Shown here one piece after another: positions 52,463 through 61,077 of a DNA stretch of 64,000 bases. Source of the stretch: Fibrobacterota bacterium (lineage in GTDB: Bacteria > Fibrobacterota > Fibrobacteria > UBA11236); contig JAEKLQ010000029.1 in assembly GCA_019509785.1 (NCBI GenBank), forward strand, positions 36,874 through 100,873, written 5' to 3'. A program made the translations under genes and the position numbers. Every line of letters starts with the position of its first letter. Position 1 is the stretch's first letter. The notes under the pieces were generated by a model. That model made no database searches, was not told where the DNA came from, and was given only the letters and a program-made list of their open reading frames with translations.

Positions 52463-52633
52463 ATGAAGAAGTGGAAATGCATCGTTTGCGGATTCATTTA
52501 CGACGAAGCCAAGGGCTTGCCCGAGGAGGGCATCGCCCCCGGAACCAAATGGCAGGACGTCCCGAAGGATTGGGCTTGCCCGGATTGCGGGACCCTGAAG
52601 TCGGATTTCGAAATGGTCGAAGCGGATGGATAG
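52463..52633 (+). CDS. Rubredoxin
   Basis: This 56-residue iron protein has the two Cys pairs Cys6-x-x-Cys9 and Cys39-x-x-Cys42 ([14 protein letters not shown] and ACPDCG), and the rubredoxin spacing [11 protein letters not shown]. It would pass electrons from an NAD(P)H-dependent reductase to rubrerythrin. AAGGAG is a strong ribosome binding site (52451-52456). It begins 12 nt after rubrerythrin and overlaps the reductase start by 8 nt. Confidence 0.95.
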   Translation: MKKWKCIVCGFIYDEAKGLPEEGIAPGTKWQDVPKDWACPDCGTLKSDFEMVEADG

Positions 52634-53792
52634 ATCCGACCGCGGGGGGATAGTCATCGTGGGAACGGGCCTGGCCGGGTACGGCGTGGCCCGGGAATAC
52701 CGGAAATGGGAAAAGTCCGGGCCGCTTACCCTGATTACCTCCGGCGATGGATCGTTCTATTCCAAGCCGATGTTGTCGGCGGCCTGGTCCGCGGGCAAAT
52801 CCCCGGATCAACTGGTGGCCAAGCAGGCGCAAGCCATGGCTTCCGAGTTAGGGGCGCGAATCCTGACCGGGGAAACCGTTCTCGCCGCCGGTGCCGCGGG
52901 CAAGGCGCTTACCCTTTCCGGCGGCCGGACCATCCCTTACGACAAACTGGTTTTAGCGGTCGGCGCGCGCCCGCGCAAGCTCGCGATCCCAGATTCGTCA
53001 GGAGCCTTCGTACACTCAGTCAATGACCTGGAGGGTTACCGCGAGCTTCGGGCCGGGCTTCCTTCCGGCGGCCGCCTTCTGATCATCGGAGCCGGCCTGA
53101 TCGGGTGCGAATTCGCCCATGACTTCGCGGTCGCGGGCCATCGCGTCACCCTTCTCTCCCAATCCCCCCTCCCCCTTCAAGGCCTGCTTCCCCCGGGATT
53201 GGCCCGGGCCCTGCGCTCCGCCCTGGAAGCCATCGGAGTGGCCTTTGTGGACGGCGATGCCCTGCAATCGCTGGCGCGCCACGGGGCCGACTTGCAAGCG
53301 CGCCTGGAGTCGGGCCGAGAGCTCGAAGTCGATTCCGTGCTTTCTGCCATCGGGTTCGATCCCGAGATCGGGCTGGCTCGCATGCTAGGATTGGAGGTCG
53401 GGCGGGGGATCGCGGTCAATGCCGGCTTGCGAACGTCCCAGCCGGATATCTATGCGGTGGGAGATTGCGCGGAGATGTCCGGCCGATGGCTCCCGTTCGT
53501 CCAGCCTTTGAGCCTTGCGGCCCGGGCCTTGGGCCAAATCCTGGCGGGCAAGGACGTCAGCTTAGCCTTTCCGCACATGCCGATACTCGTGAAGACACCG
53601 CGCTTTCCCATCGCCGTCCTGCCGCCCGCTTCCGGCGCGCAAGGTAATTGGTCGGAAGATTCGCAGCCGGGCGGGGCCAAATGCCTTTTCCGCGATAGCG
53701 ATGGGCGCGTGCTGGGTTTCGCCGTAGGGGGAACGCATTATCCGGACCGGGTGGAACTGCTGAAATCGATTTCGGGAGGGGCGGCTATTTAG
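52626..53792 (+). CDS. FAD-dependent NAD(P)H:rubredoxin oxidoreductase-like
   Basis: This 388-residue protein has two nucleotide-binding loops, [13 protein letters not shown] (FAD, about residues 10-22) and [14 protein letters not shown] (NAD(P)H, about 152-165). The later YAVGDCAEM (about 279-287) contacts FAD. It is related to rubredoxin and nitrite reductase flavin subunits. With the overlapping rubredoxin and adjacent rubrerythrin it forms a three-gene peroxide-reduction chain. The overlap with rubredoxin suggests coupled translation. It ends 8 nt into the 3' end of the convergent oxyR. Confidence 0.85.
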   Translation: MDRSDRGGIVIVGTGLAGYGVAREYRKWEKSGPLTLITSGDGSFYSKPMLSAAWSAGKSPDQLVAKQAQAMASELGARILTGETVLAAGAAGKALTLSGGRTIPYDKLVLAVGARPRKLAIPDSSGAFVHSVNDLEGYRELRAGLPSGGRLLIIGAGLIGCEFAHDFAVAGHRVTLLSQSPLPLQGLLPPGLARALRSALEAIGVAFVDGDALQSLARHGADLQARLESGRELEVDSVLSAIGFDPEIGLARMLGLEVGRGIAVNAGLRTSQPDIYAVGDCAEMSGRWLPFVQPLSLAARALGQILAGKDVSLAFPHMPILVKTPRFPIAVLPPASGAQGNWSEDSQPGGAKCLFRDSDGRVLGFAVGGTHYPDRVELLKSISGGAAI

Positions 53793-54678
53793 CGCCCAAA
53801 TGCTTCGCCAACGCCCGCGCCCAATCGCGCAGCAGGGCCGATCGGAATCCGCCCTTTCGCCAAGCCACGGCGATGTTCCGATGCGGTTTCGGATCCCGGA
53901 AGGGAAGGTACCTGACGCTCCCCGCGGACCCCAACGGCACTTGCGCGGCTAGCCAAGGCATCAAGGTGGTCCCGTTCCCCGACCCGATCATCTGGCGCAA
54001 GGTTTCCAGGCTCGTGCCGCGGAAGTGGGGATGCTCATGCGCGCCCGCTGTCGCGCAAACCTCCAAGGCCTGGTCCTTGAGGCAATGCCCGTCTTCCAGC
54101 AAGTACAAGGTCTGGCCGGCCAGATCATCCACGCTCAAGCTGTGCTTACGCGCCAAAGGATGCTTCTCATGCACCGCCAGGCAGAACGGTTCCGTGAAGA
54201 CGGGCTCGGATTCGAAATGCGCGCTTTCCACCGGCGTGGCGAGCACCGCCGCTTCGACCCGGCCGTCCTCCAACGCCTGCAACAAATCGCTCGTGCGCAG
54301 CTCGGAAAGGAACAATTCCACCTTGGGATAGAGCCGATGGGTAAAGGGGACCAAGGCCGGCATCAGGTACGGGGCCAAGGTCGGGATGACGCCCAGGTGC
54401 AGGGGGCCGGTTCGCGGATCCTTCAATGCCCGCGCGGCTTGGGCCATGCGATCGGACTGATCGAGGATGGCGCGCGCGAAGGGGAGCAGGTTTTCCCCGG
54501 CCGCGGTGAGGCGAACGCCCTTAGGCTGCCGTTCGAATAGGGAAAGGCCCAGCTCCTCTTCCAGCTTGCGGAGTTGGCCGCTCAAGGTGGGTTGGGAAAC
54601 GAAGCACTTCTCGGCGGCCTTGCGGAAATGGCGAAGCTCGGCAACGGCCGCGAAGTATTGCAAGTCGCGGATGTTCAC
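53785..54678 (-). CDS. oxyR: Hydrogen-peroxide sensor OxyR
   Basis: This 297-residue LysR-type regulator has the redox cysteines at exactly the E. coli positions, Cys199 and Cys208, in GHCLKDQALEVC. The N-terminal helix-turn-helix is FRKAAEKCFVSQPTLSGQLR. OxyR activates peroxide-defence genes when the two cysteines form a disulfide. The start codon is GTG (54678). An operator with the OxyR consensus lies upstream of rubrerythrin at 51879-51915. An IS21-type gene lies 23 nt upstream on the same strand. Confidence 0.9.
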   Translation of the reverse strand: MNIRDLQYFAAVAELRHFRKAAEKCFVSQPTLSGQLRKLEEELGLSLFERQPKGVRLTAAGENLLPFARAILDQSDRMAQAARALKDPRTGPLHLGVIPTLAPYLMPALVPFTHRLYPKVELFLSELRTSDLLQALEDGRVEAAVLATPVESAHFESEPVFTEPFCLAVHEKHPLARKHSLSVDDLAGQTLYLLEDGHCLKDQALEVCATAGAHEHPHFRGTSLETLRQMIGSGNGTTLMPWLAAQVPLGSAGSVRYLPFRDPKPHRNIAVAWRKGGFRSALLRDWARALAKHLGAK

Positions 54679-54701
54679 CGATTACAAGTTAGCAACGATA
54701 C

Positions 54702-55565
54702 TCAGCTTTCCCCTTTGACGGCAAGCTTGGGTCGCACGTGCTCGAAAGCGGTCTTGGGTAGGGATTGCAAGGCGGCTTGGTCCTTCGCCAGCCGGTCGCG
54801 GGTCTCCGCATCCCCGGGTTCCCGGCCGAGCAGCCAGCCCTGCAAGGCGGGGTTGGCCGCTTCCGCGGATTGGAACGGGTATCCCTTGAGGAAAAGCGCC
54901 TCGATCATCCGGATGGGGCGCTTAAGCCTGCCGGCGGACCAGGGAGCGGTGGAAGGGGCCACCGAAGGCGTGAAGCCGAAATGGGCCGCGAAGCGGGCCA
55001 TGGGAAGATGGACGCCCGAACCGCCTACGAAGGCTTTCAGCAAGCGGCTACGCGACTTTTCATACGCGATCTCGGAGGGTACGCCGCCCAGGAAGCGGAA
55101 AGCCCTCTGATGCCAATCGAAGAAGGCATCCAGATCGGGCCTTTCGCTCAGCTCGGCATAGATGCGGCCGGAGTGCTCCAGGGTCAGGGTGAAGAGATGG
55201 CATGGGCCCACCGAGGTTTCCACGCGTTCCAGATCGGCGACCGCGCGCATGCCCGGCTCCGCCGCATGGCCTACCTGCCCGCCCTCCTTGCGAAGCGAAC
55301 GGATCTTCCGTTTCACCAGATCGTAGCTGCCCGCGTAACCTTCATCCTTGAGCCGGCGATAAACGTCCATGGCCCGGGATTCCGGCCGTTCGGAGAGTTG
55401 CGCGGCCACCTTGTCCAGGTAACTTGCGAGTTTCCCTCCGGGCGGAGGACGCGTACCTTCCGACAAGTATTTGCGTAGAGTGTTCCGGCTGACGCCCAGC
55501 ATACGGGCGATTTTCCGACGCGAATAGCCTTCGCTGGCCAGGGCTTGCGCCGCTGCCACGTCCAT
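54702..55565 (-). CDS. IS21 IstA-like transposase with degraded core
   Basis: This 287-residue protein has an N-terminal helix-turn-helix (SEGYSRRKIARMLGVSRNTLRKYL) and an IstA-like body. The first catalytic Asp remains in PGMRAVADLERVE. The second, normally in YDN, is Glu in AYEKS, and the third, normally Glu, appears as Lys in GRLKRP. It is about 200 residues shorter than IstA and no istB or terminal repeats are seen. It may be a domesticated DNA-binding protein or a decaying transposase. It is co-directional with oxyR, ending 23 nt before it. Confidence 0.65.
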   Translation of the reverse strand: MDVAAAQALASEGYSRRKIARMLGVSRNTLRKYLSEGTRPPPGGKLASYLDKVAAQLSERPESRAMDVYRRLKDEGYAGSYDLVKRKIRSLRKEGGQVGHAAEPGMRAVADLERVETSVGPCHLFTLTLEHSGRIYAELSERPDLDAFFDWHQRAFRFLGGVPSEIAYEKSRSRLLKAFVGGSGVHLPMARFAAHFGFTPSVAPSTAPWSAGRLKRPIRMIEALFLKGYPFQSAEAANPALQGWLLGREPGDAETRDRLAKDQAALQSLPKTAFEHVRPKLAVKGES

Positions 55566-55722
55566 TTCCGACCTCCCGCGTACAGGATGGATTCAGCCCC
55601 GGCCAAGTTGGGGAATCGGAGGGGGGACGTGGGCAGGCCGAATCGGATCGCCGGGATCCGGCTCGGAACGGCTATCGCCCCCCTACCGTTCGGGGCTCTA
55701 TGGAAATGAAATATAGCGCGGC

Positions 55723-56466
55723 TTAGCTTACGCCGCGGCGCAATTCATAGGTCGGCGGATCGGAAAGAAAGACAAGTTGTAAAGATTCGCCACCGGGTAT
55801 GAGTTTACGGAGCAAGGGCATGATGTGGGATTTGTAATGCTCGCGGATTTCCTCCGAGAATCCGTCCGCATCGATGGATTCCAGGATCTCCACGGTCTTG
55901 GTGGTGGAAGCGGAAGCGGCCGGCCGGGATTCGCGATGGACCACGACGGCCTTCTTTTCTCCGGGCTTACGGCCCCGGCGCGTGCGGCTTTCCTCGGAGA
56001 TGAGTCCTTTTTTACGCAGCTGCGTCTTCATGCTGAAGAAGTGGGGCTTGGACAGCTCCTGGAACTCGAGCGCCTTGACCAGCTCCTCGTAGGTGCAGGA
56101 AGGATGCTCCTTGATGTACTGCTTGGCTTTCTCGTTCAGCTTCTTCTTCTCGATCTTCTTCAAAATGCGTTCCTTTTCTTCCGGTGAATCGCTGGTGCCT
56201 CCGCGGGATTTCTCGCCGATGGCGCCCTGTAGGAAAAGGGCGTTGACGTCCCTGGAGACGGCGCGGACGCGATCTCTTTCTTCCCGCGCGCGGATGGCCT
56301 GCTCGACTTCATTGAAATGCTGACGGGCGACCGCCGAATCGCCTGTCAGGACCTGGAAAGCTTCGAAGTCCTTCCCAGGATTGTTTTTTAGGAATACATA
56401 CACTTTTTGTTTAAGCGGATTGTTGAAAAGCAAATCCGGCTTTTCTTTGGCCAGCATGGTATTCAT
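55723..56466 (-). CDS. DNA-binding-like protein with AT-hook
   Basis: This 247-residue protein has winged-helix-like segments (CTYEELVKALEFQELSKPHF, FFSMKTQLRKKGLISEE) and an AT-hook RRGRKPGEKK (about residues 162-171), a minor-groove-binding motif. The N-terminal part is helical and charged. No signal peptide is present. No family is recognised. It may be a chromosome- or transcription-associated protein of this lineage. Its start is adjacent to an AT-rich spacer upstream of moaA. Confidence 0.5.
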   Translation of the reverse strand: MNTMLAKEKPDLLFNNPLKQKVYVFLKNNPGKDFEAFQVLTGDSAVARQHFNEVEQAIRAREERDRVRAVSRDVNALFLQGAIGEKSRGGTSDSPEEKERILKKIEKKKLNEKAKQYIKEHPSCTYEELVKALEFQELSKPHFFSMKTQLRKKGLISEESRTRRGRKPGEKKAVVVHRESRPAASASTTKTVEILESIDADGFSEEIREHYKSHIMPLLRKLIPGGESLQLVFLSDPPTYELRRGVS

Positions 56467-56587
56467 ATTCGTTGGACCTTGAAATTGCGCCGTAAATCCG
56501 GCTTTCAGAAGGTTTAAGCTTGAAAGAATGAATTTACAATTTTCCGGGCGGAATTCAATTAGTGAAATCCCGACCTCTCCGATTAAC

Positions 56588-56593
56588 TATTTT
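56588..56593 (+). promoter_or_regulatory. -10 element of moaA
   Basis: TATTTT (56588-56593) ends 6 nt before the ATG at 56600, predicting a leaderless transcript. No clear -35 is seen. It supports the 56600 start over the in-frame ATG at 56528. Confidence 0.5.
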
Positions 56594-56599
56594 TGCATC

Positions 56600-57538
56600 A
56601 TGACCCTTCAGGATCCCCACGGCAGAGTGATGCGGAAGCTACGCGTCCAATTGACGGATGCGTGCAATTTCCGGTGTTTCTATTGCATGCCCGAGGGAAC
56701 CCGGTTCCACCCCTCCGCGGACCTGCTTCCCCCCGAAGAAATCGCTTTGGTCTCCCGGATCATGAACGGAATGGGTATCGAAGAGGTGCGTGTCACCGGC
56801 GGCGAGCCGACGGTGCGCCCGGAGTTCGATCGCATCATGTCTCTCCTAGGGGAAATCCCGTGGTCCAAATTCGGGCTCACGTCCAACGGTTTCCTCCTCA
56901 AATCCAAGTTGCAGATGCTGAAGGCGCTTAACTGCCTGCACCTCAATATCAGCCTGGATAGCCTTGATCCGGAACGGTTCCGCGCCATCACGGGAAGCCC
57001 GCGCCACGATGAGGTCTACGCTTGCATCCTGGCCGCGCGGGAAATGGGATTCGACGTGAAAGTGAATGCCATCGTATTCCGCGGAATGAACGATGATGAG
57101 CTTCCGGCCTTCGCGCGTTTCTCGGCCGAACACGGGATCGAAGTCCGCTTCCTGGAATTGATGAAGGTCGGCCCCGCGGATGCCCGTCATGGCGAATTGT
57201 TCGTTTCCGCGGATGAAATGCTGGCCCGCCTCCGGGAACGGGATGAACTTATCCCGGTGAACGTCCCGGTCGACTCGACCGCCTTTTCCTACCGCACGGC
57301 CGCCGGGGGGCGCCTCGGCTTTATCGCCTCGGAATCCAAACCCTTTTGCGGCGCCTGCTCGCGCCTCCGGCTTTCGGCGACGGGGCGTCTGCGCGCCTGC
57401 CTTTTCTCCGAGGCCGGATTGGAATTGCGCGGCAAGGACGCATTCGACTATCCGGAAATCCTGCAGCGGGTCATGGCGCTAAAGCCGGAAGGCCGCCTCC
57501 CCCGCATCCTCCAGCCTATGAACCAGATCGGCGGCTGA
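56600..57538 (+). CDS. moaA: GTP 3',8-cyclase MoaA
   Basis: MoaA is a radical-SAM enzyme that starts molybdenum-cofactor synthesis from GTP. The 312-residue protein has the N-terminal cluster Cys22, Cys26 and Cys29 (ACNFRCFYC), the GGEP motif, and the C-terminal cluster Cys250, Cys253 and Cys267 (CGACSRLRLSATGRLRAC). It ends in the conserved Gly-Gly. The chosen start matches the usual LxDPxGR opening. No other mo genes are in the window. It converges with the patatin/Omp85-like gene. Confidence 0.92.
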   Translation: MTLQDPHGRVMRKLRVQLTDACNFRCFYCMPEGTRFHPSADLLPPEEIALVSRIMNGMGIEEVRVTGGEPTVRPEFDRIMSLLGEIPWSKFGLTSNGFLLKSKLQMLKALNCLHLNISLDSLDPERFRAITGSPRHDEVYACILAAREMGFDVKVNAIVFRGMNDDELPAFARFSAEHGIEVRFLELMKVGPADARHGELFVSADEMLARLRERDELIPVNVPVDSTAFSYRTAAGGRLGFIASESKPFCGACSRLRLSATGRLRACLFSEAGLELRGKDAFDYPEILQRVMALKPEGRLPRILQPMNQIGG

Positions 57539-57553
57539 ACCGCCCCGGACGGT

Positions 57554-60100
57554 TCACTCCTCGCCGAACCCCAAGCGCGTGTCCGAACCGATACGGAAGT
57601 AATAGAAGGGCGCTTCGCCGTCCAACCCGCCCAATCCCACCCGTAGCGATCCGAATGGGGTCGCATAACCGGCTTGGGCTTCCCAATGGGCACGCCCCGG
57701 AAACGAAATACCCAGCACGGACCGGCGCATGCGCTGCTCCGGGAAAAACGCCTTTCCGTAATTGCGCCAGGCTCCCGCGGAAACCTTCAAACCGCCGCGG
57801 CCCCAGACCGGCGCGTATTCCGCGCGGACGTCCTGGAAGCGCGCGGAATGCAGGAAGCGGAGGAAATAATCATCCTGGAAGCTGAAGGCATCGATGCGGC
57901 CGGCTTGCATCAGATCGAAGGCCGCCGCGTCCTTGAACAGGTCGTCCTCCGTGGCCGTGGCGACGTCCTGGTCGGACCAATAATATTGGTGTATAAAGCG
58001 GAGGTCCTTCCAGGCCAGGCGCAGGCGGGACTCGGCGCTCGAGAAAGGTTCGCGCGGGACGCCGCTCGTGACCACCGGATAGATGTAACGGAACCTGCCC
58101 GTCAGGGAGACCGGCTGGAAGCCGTCCCTCCCGGCCGCGCCCAGGCCCAGGCGCAGGTTTTCGATGAAATCGATCGACTTGAGGGAGTCCGGCGGCGTAT
58201 CGCTTAGGCCATCGGCACCATGGAACAGGACCAGGCTATCCGATTCCAATATGGATTCGCTCCGGAAATGCGGCGAAGGGCGCAGGTCCAGGAATCCCTG
58301 CAGCAGATGACGTCGATAGCGGATGGGAAAGGGAAGCGCTCCCATGGCATCGGCCGCGGAGGTTTGGAACGGCATTCCCATATCGGCCTGGGTATAGGTA
58401 TAACCCAGGCCTAACCGCATTGGCCAAGGGTAGATGGGGGCGATCGCGAAATTCCAGGCGAATCCCGGCCGGTTCCCTCCCAGCAAGGCGCCCACTTCGG
58501 CTTCGACGGGGATGTAGAAAGGCTCGCTCCACAACAGGCTGCCGAAAACTTCCGGCGGCCGCTCCCGCATGTCGTCGCCCGCCACCAAGGCGTTCCACCC
58601 GGCCCGGAACCGAAGCTTGGATCTTTCGCGCGCATCGAAAACGAGCAAGGCTTTTTCTTCCGCATTGCCTTTAGCCCATTCCACGTCCAGATCGCTGTAG
58701 TAGCCGGAACCGGTCAAGGCTTCAATGGCCTCTTCCCCCGAGCTGTCCCCTTCCCCGCTTTCGGAAACGCGTAGGATGTCGAGGAGCAACTGGTGTCCGC
58801 CCGGGGCCAGTGGATTGACTGACATCCGGTTCAGGCTCAAGTTCCCTTCGCCCGTGGCATGCGCCGCCGCCGGCGCGGTTGCAGGAGCGGCGGATAGAGC
58901 GGTCTTCAAGACGTCCATCGAGCGCAAGGCCGACGTGTAACCGAGATCGATCCAACGGGCTGGATCTGCCTCATCGGCGTCGAATCCGGGGCCGGGATCG
59001 AGTTCGATCCGGAGCGCCCGGGCCGCAAGCCCGTTCGGGGAAACCTCCGCGTCCTGGGCCTCCGCCATGGCCTTGGCGCGCAGGGCCAAGGAATCGGTCC
59101 AAGGCAGAGCCGAAGATTGCAATGCGGGCGGCCGCAGGCGCCGACCCGGCTCGATGAGGATGATGCGATCGCAGGCGAAGGGCAGTTTCGAAGTCATGAC
59201 CGCATGTCCGGTAAGCAGGGATCCGGAGGCGCAGGGCCATAGCCTGGGCCGTTGCCGGACCGCATCGGCGGGAAGCAAGGAACCCTTCAAAATGGTTTGC
59301 AGGCTGCCCTCGGTGAGCACCGCTTCCTGGGCCGCATTCAAATCGGAAACCTGCACGGCCAATCGGCGGGGCGTTGTCTTCAGGTCTTCCACCGGTCCCG
59401 CGGGGCCATCATGGGTCAAGCGGGCGATGGCCCAGGATAGGTGCAGGTATTCGCCCGGATCCTCGCCGGCGACCTCGTTCCATTTCAACGCGCGCGCCTG
59501 TAAGGCATCCACGCTCAAGGGCACGTCCCATTGGGGGGGATCCCTGCCGTCGGGAAGGTAGGCCCGTTCCTCTATCGCCCGCTTGGCGGGAAAAGGGCGG
59601 AGCAAGGGTTCCAAGGGATTGGCCCGGAACCAGGATTCCATGGCTCCGGCATCGTACCCCAAGGCCCAGGCCGCGCCCACGGCCACGGCTTTGGATTCGG
59701 CCAAGATGGCGTCAGGCGCCAAGCCGTATTGCTCCAACGCCTTCAGCACTCCGATATAAGCGTAAACCAACTTGCTGTCGGCGCTCAGGAAGAGAACGGC
59801 GCGATAATGGGGCGGTTCCGAACGGGTTCGCGTCGGCCCGGGACGGGGCCGGGCGGAATCCTGTGGATTCCGGGCGGAATCCCGTGGGTTCCGGTCGGAA
59901 TCCAGCGGCGCAGGAGGTAACACGCGGGGAACGGTATCCGGGCGGGATGCGGTGTCCGCGTTGGGCGACGAAGTGTCGAGGAAAACGAAGGCGCGCGCGG
60001 GCAAGCACGTAGCCAGGATCCCCGCAGCCAAGGCCGCCACGCGGGCGAAACGGTTGCGGCCGGATTGCGGCTGCGTGGCGCGCGGGAAAAAGGATGGCAT
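57554..60100 (-). CDS. Degenerate patatin domain fused to an Omp85-like barrel
   Basis: This 848-residue protein has a signal peptide, a repetitive linker (RNPxDSA-type repeats, about 70-90), a patatin-like domain (about 98-400), a short POTRA-like region and a long C-terminal barrel. Its layout matches the PlpD/type Vd family. The patatin motifs are decayed. The Gly-rich oxyanion motif reads SADSKLV, the nucleophile Ser136 sits in AESKA (not GxSxG), and the catalytic Asp appears in PADAV. Enzyme activity is doubtful. The barrel ends in a typical outer-membrane strand (YYFRIGSDTRLGF). The start is uncertain by up to 40 nt. Confidence 0.7.
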   Translation of the reverse strand: MPSFFPRATQPQSGRNRFARVAALAAGILATCLPARAFVFLDTSSPNADTASRPDTVPRVLPPAPLDSDRNPRDSARNPQDSARPRPGPTRTRSEPPHYRAVLFLSADSKLVYAYIGVLKALEQYGLAPDAILAESKAVAVGAAWALGYDAGAMESWFRANPLEPLLRPFPAKRAIEERAYLPDGRDPPQWDVPLSVDALQARALKWNEVAGEDPGEYLHLSWAIARLTHDGPAGPVEDLKTTPRRLAVQVSDLNAAQEAVLTEGSLQTILKGSLLPADAVRQRPRLWPCASGSLLTGHAVMTSKLPFACDRIILIEPGRRLRPPALQSSALPWTDSLALRAKAMAEAQDAEVSPNGLAARALRIELDPGPGFDADEADPARWIDLGYTSALRSMDVLKTALSAAPATAPAAAHATGEGNLSLNRMSVNPLAPGGHQLLLDILRVSESGEGDSSGEEAIEALTGSGYYSDLDVEWAKGNAEEKALLVFDARERSKLRFRAGWNALVAGDDMRERPPEVFGSLLWSEPFYIPVEAEVGALLGGNRPGFAWNFAIAPIYPWPMRLGLGYTYTQADMGMPFQTSAADAMGALPFPIRYRRHLLQGFLDLRPSPHFRSESILESDSLVLFHGADGLSDTPPDSLKSIDFIENLRLGLGAAGRDGFQPVSLTGRFRYIYPVVTSGVPREPFSSAESRLRLAWKDLRFIHQYYWSDQDVATATEDDLFKDAAAFDLMQAGRIDAFSFQDDYFLRFLHSARFQDVRAEYAPVWGRGGLKVSAGAWRNYGKAFFPEQRMRRSVLGISFPGRAHWEAQAGYATPFGSLRVGLGGLDGEAPFYYFRIGSDTRLGFGEE

Positions 60101-60184
60101 GGCGTGTCCCAATATCATACCAAATCGGCGCATGACCAAGCGCTTTTTTATAGTTTAAGGCCAGGCCACGACGAAGCCGACCGC

Positions 60185-60505
60185 ATGCCCGCCCTCCTCG
60201 CCTACATCACCGCTCCGGATCGAACCGAAGCCCTTCGCATCGGGAAAGCCCTGCTCGAAGCGCGCTTGGCCGCTTGCATCAACGTGATCGATGGCATGCT
60301 CTCCATGTACTGGTGGCAAGGGAAACTCGAAGAAGCGCAGGAGTGCGTTCTGCTCGTTAAGACCAGCGACTCCCGCCGGGAAGAACTCGTCGCCATGGTG
60401 CGCGATCTCCACGGATACGAGGTGCCATGCGTGGTGTTCTGGCCCTTGGCCGGAGGGAATCCGGAGTACCTCGCTTGGATCGAGAAGGAGTGCGGCGGTG
60501 CCTAG
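60185..60505 (+). CDS. cutA: CutA-like divalent-cation tolerance protein
   Basis: This 106-residue protein follows the CutA pattern (AYITAPDRTEALRIGKALLE, then ARLAACINVI, YWWQGKLEEAQECVLLVKT, HGYEVPCVV, YLAWI). CutA forms a very stable trimer and is linked to metal tolerance, with unclear biochemistry. The last 8 nt overlap the following RNA-ligase-like gene. A TATAGT hexamer (60150-60155) is a possible -10, about 30 nt upstream. Confidence 0.9.
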   Translation: MPALLAYITAPDRTEALRIGKALLEARLAACINVIDGMLSMYWWQGKLEEAQECVLLVKTSDSRREELVAMVRDLHGYEVPCVVFWPLAGGNPEYLAWIEKECGGA

Positions 60506-61067
60506 GTTGTTCATCGCCCTGGCTTTTCCCGAAGCCGTAAAGGAAAAGCTTTCCGGGATCTCCGCCGGGATCCCCGGCGCCGATTGGGTGGAACCGCAAC
60601 AATACCATCTTACCTTGCGCTTTCTAGGGGAAGTGGACGGGCCGGTTTTCCTGGATCTGCGCGAAGGCCTCATGTCCCTATCGGCGCGCTCCTTTTACCT
60701 GGGCTTGCGCGGGTTGGGCGTTTTCCCCCCGCGCGGAGCGCCCGAAACCTTGTGGGTGGGAGTCGAACGCAACGAAGAATTGAAGAGCCTGCGGAACAAG
60801 ATCGAAAGCCTCCTGGTCCGCCGCGGACAACCTCCGGAGACCCGCAAATTCCATCCCCATGTATCCTTGGCCCGCGTCCGCGCTTCCCGGCCCGAATGGG
60901 TCGGCGCGTTCGTGGCCGGACATTCGCTTTTTTCGGTTCCCGAAATCGCGGTGCAATCCTTCGCCTTATTCTCCAGCAAGCTGACGCCCGACGGGGCCGT
61001 GCATACTTTGGAAAGGGAGTATCCCTTGGAAGGCATCCTGGATGCCGAAGGGCGCGAAGGCGATTAG
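60498..61067 (+). CDS. thpR: RNA 2',3'-cyclic phosphodiesterase (2'-5' RNA ligase family)
   Basis: ThpR/LigT opens 2',3'-cyclic RNA ends. The 189-residue protein has the two HxT/Sx motifs, HLTL near residue 40 and HVSL near residue 123, and the family's beta-hairpin core. Start is GTG at 60498, overlapping the cutA stop by 8 nt. The longer upstream frame is inside cutA and is not used. It converges with the ABC permease gene. Confidence 0.88.
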   Translation: MPRLFIALAFPEAVKEKLSGISAGIPGADWVEPQQYHLTLRFLGEVDGPVFLDLREGLMSLSARSFYLGLRGLGVFPPRGAPETLWVGVERNEELKSLRNKIESLLVRRGQPPETRKFHPHVSLARVRASRPEWVGAFVAGHSLFSVPEIAVQSFALFSSKLTPDGAVHTLEREYPLEGILDAEGREGD

Positions 61068-61077
61068 CGCAAGGCGG

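Noticed and set aside
56528..56599. The upstream ATG of the moaA frame
   Set aside because: The extra 24 residues have no counterpart in the family, and the -10 element at 56588-56593 predicts a transcript beginning at 56600.
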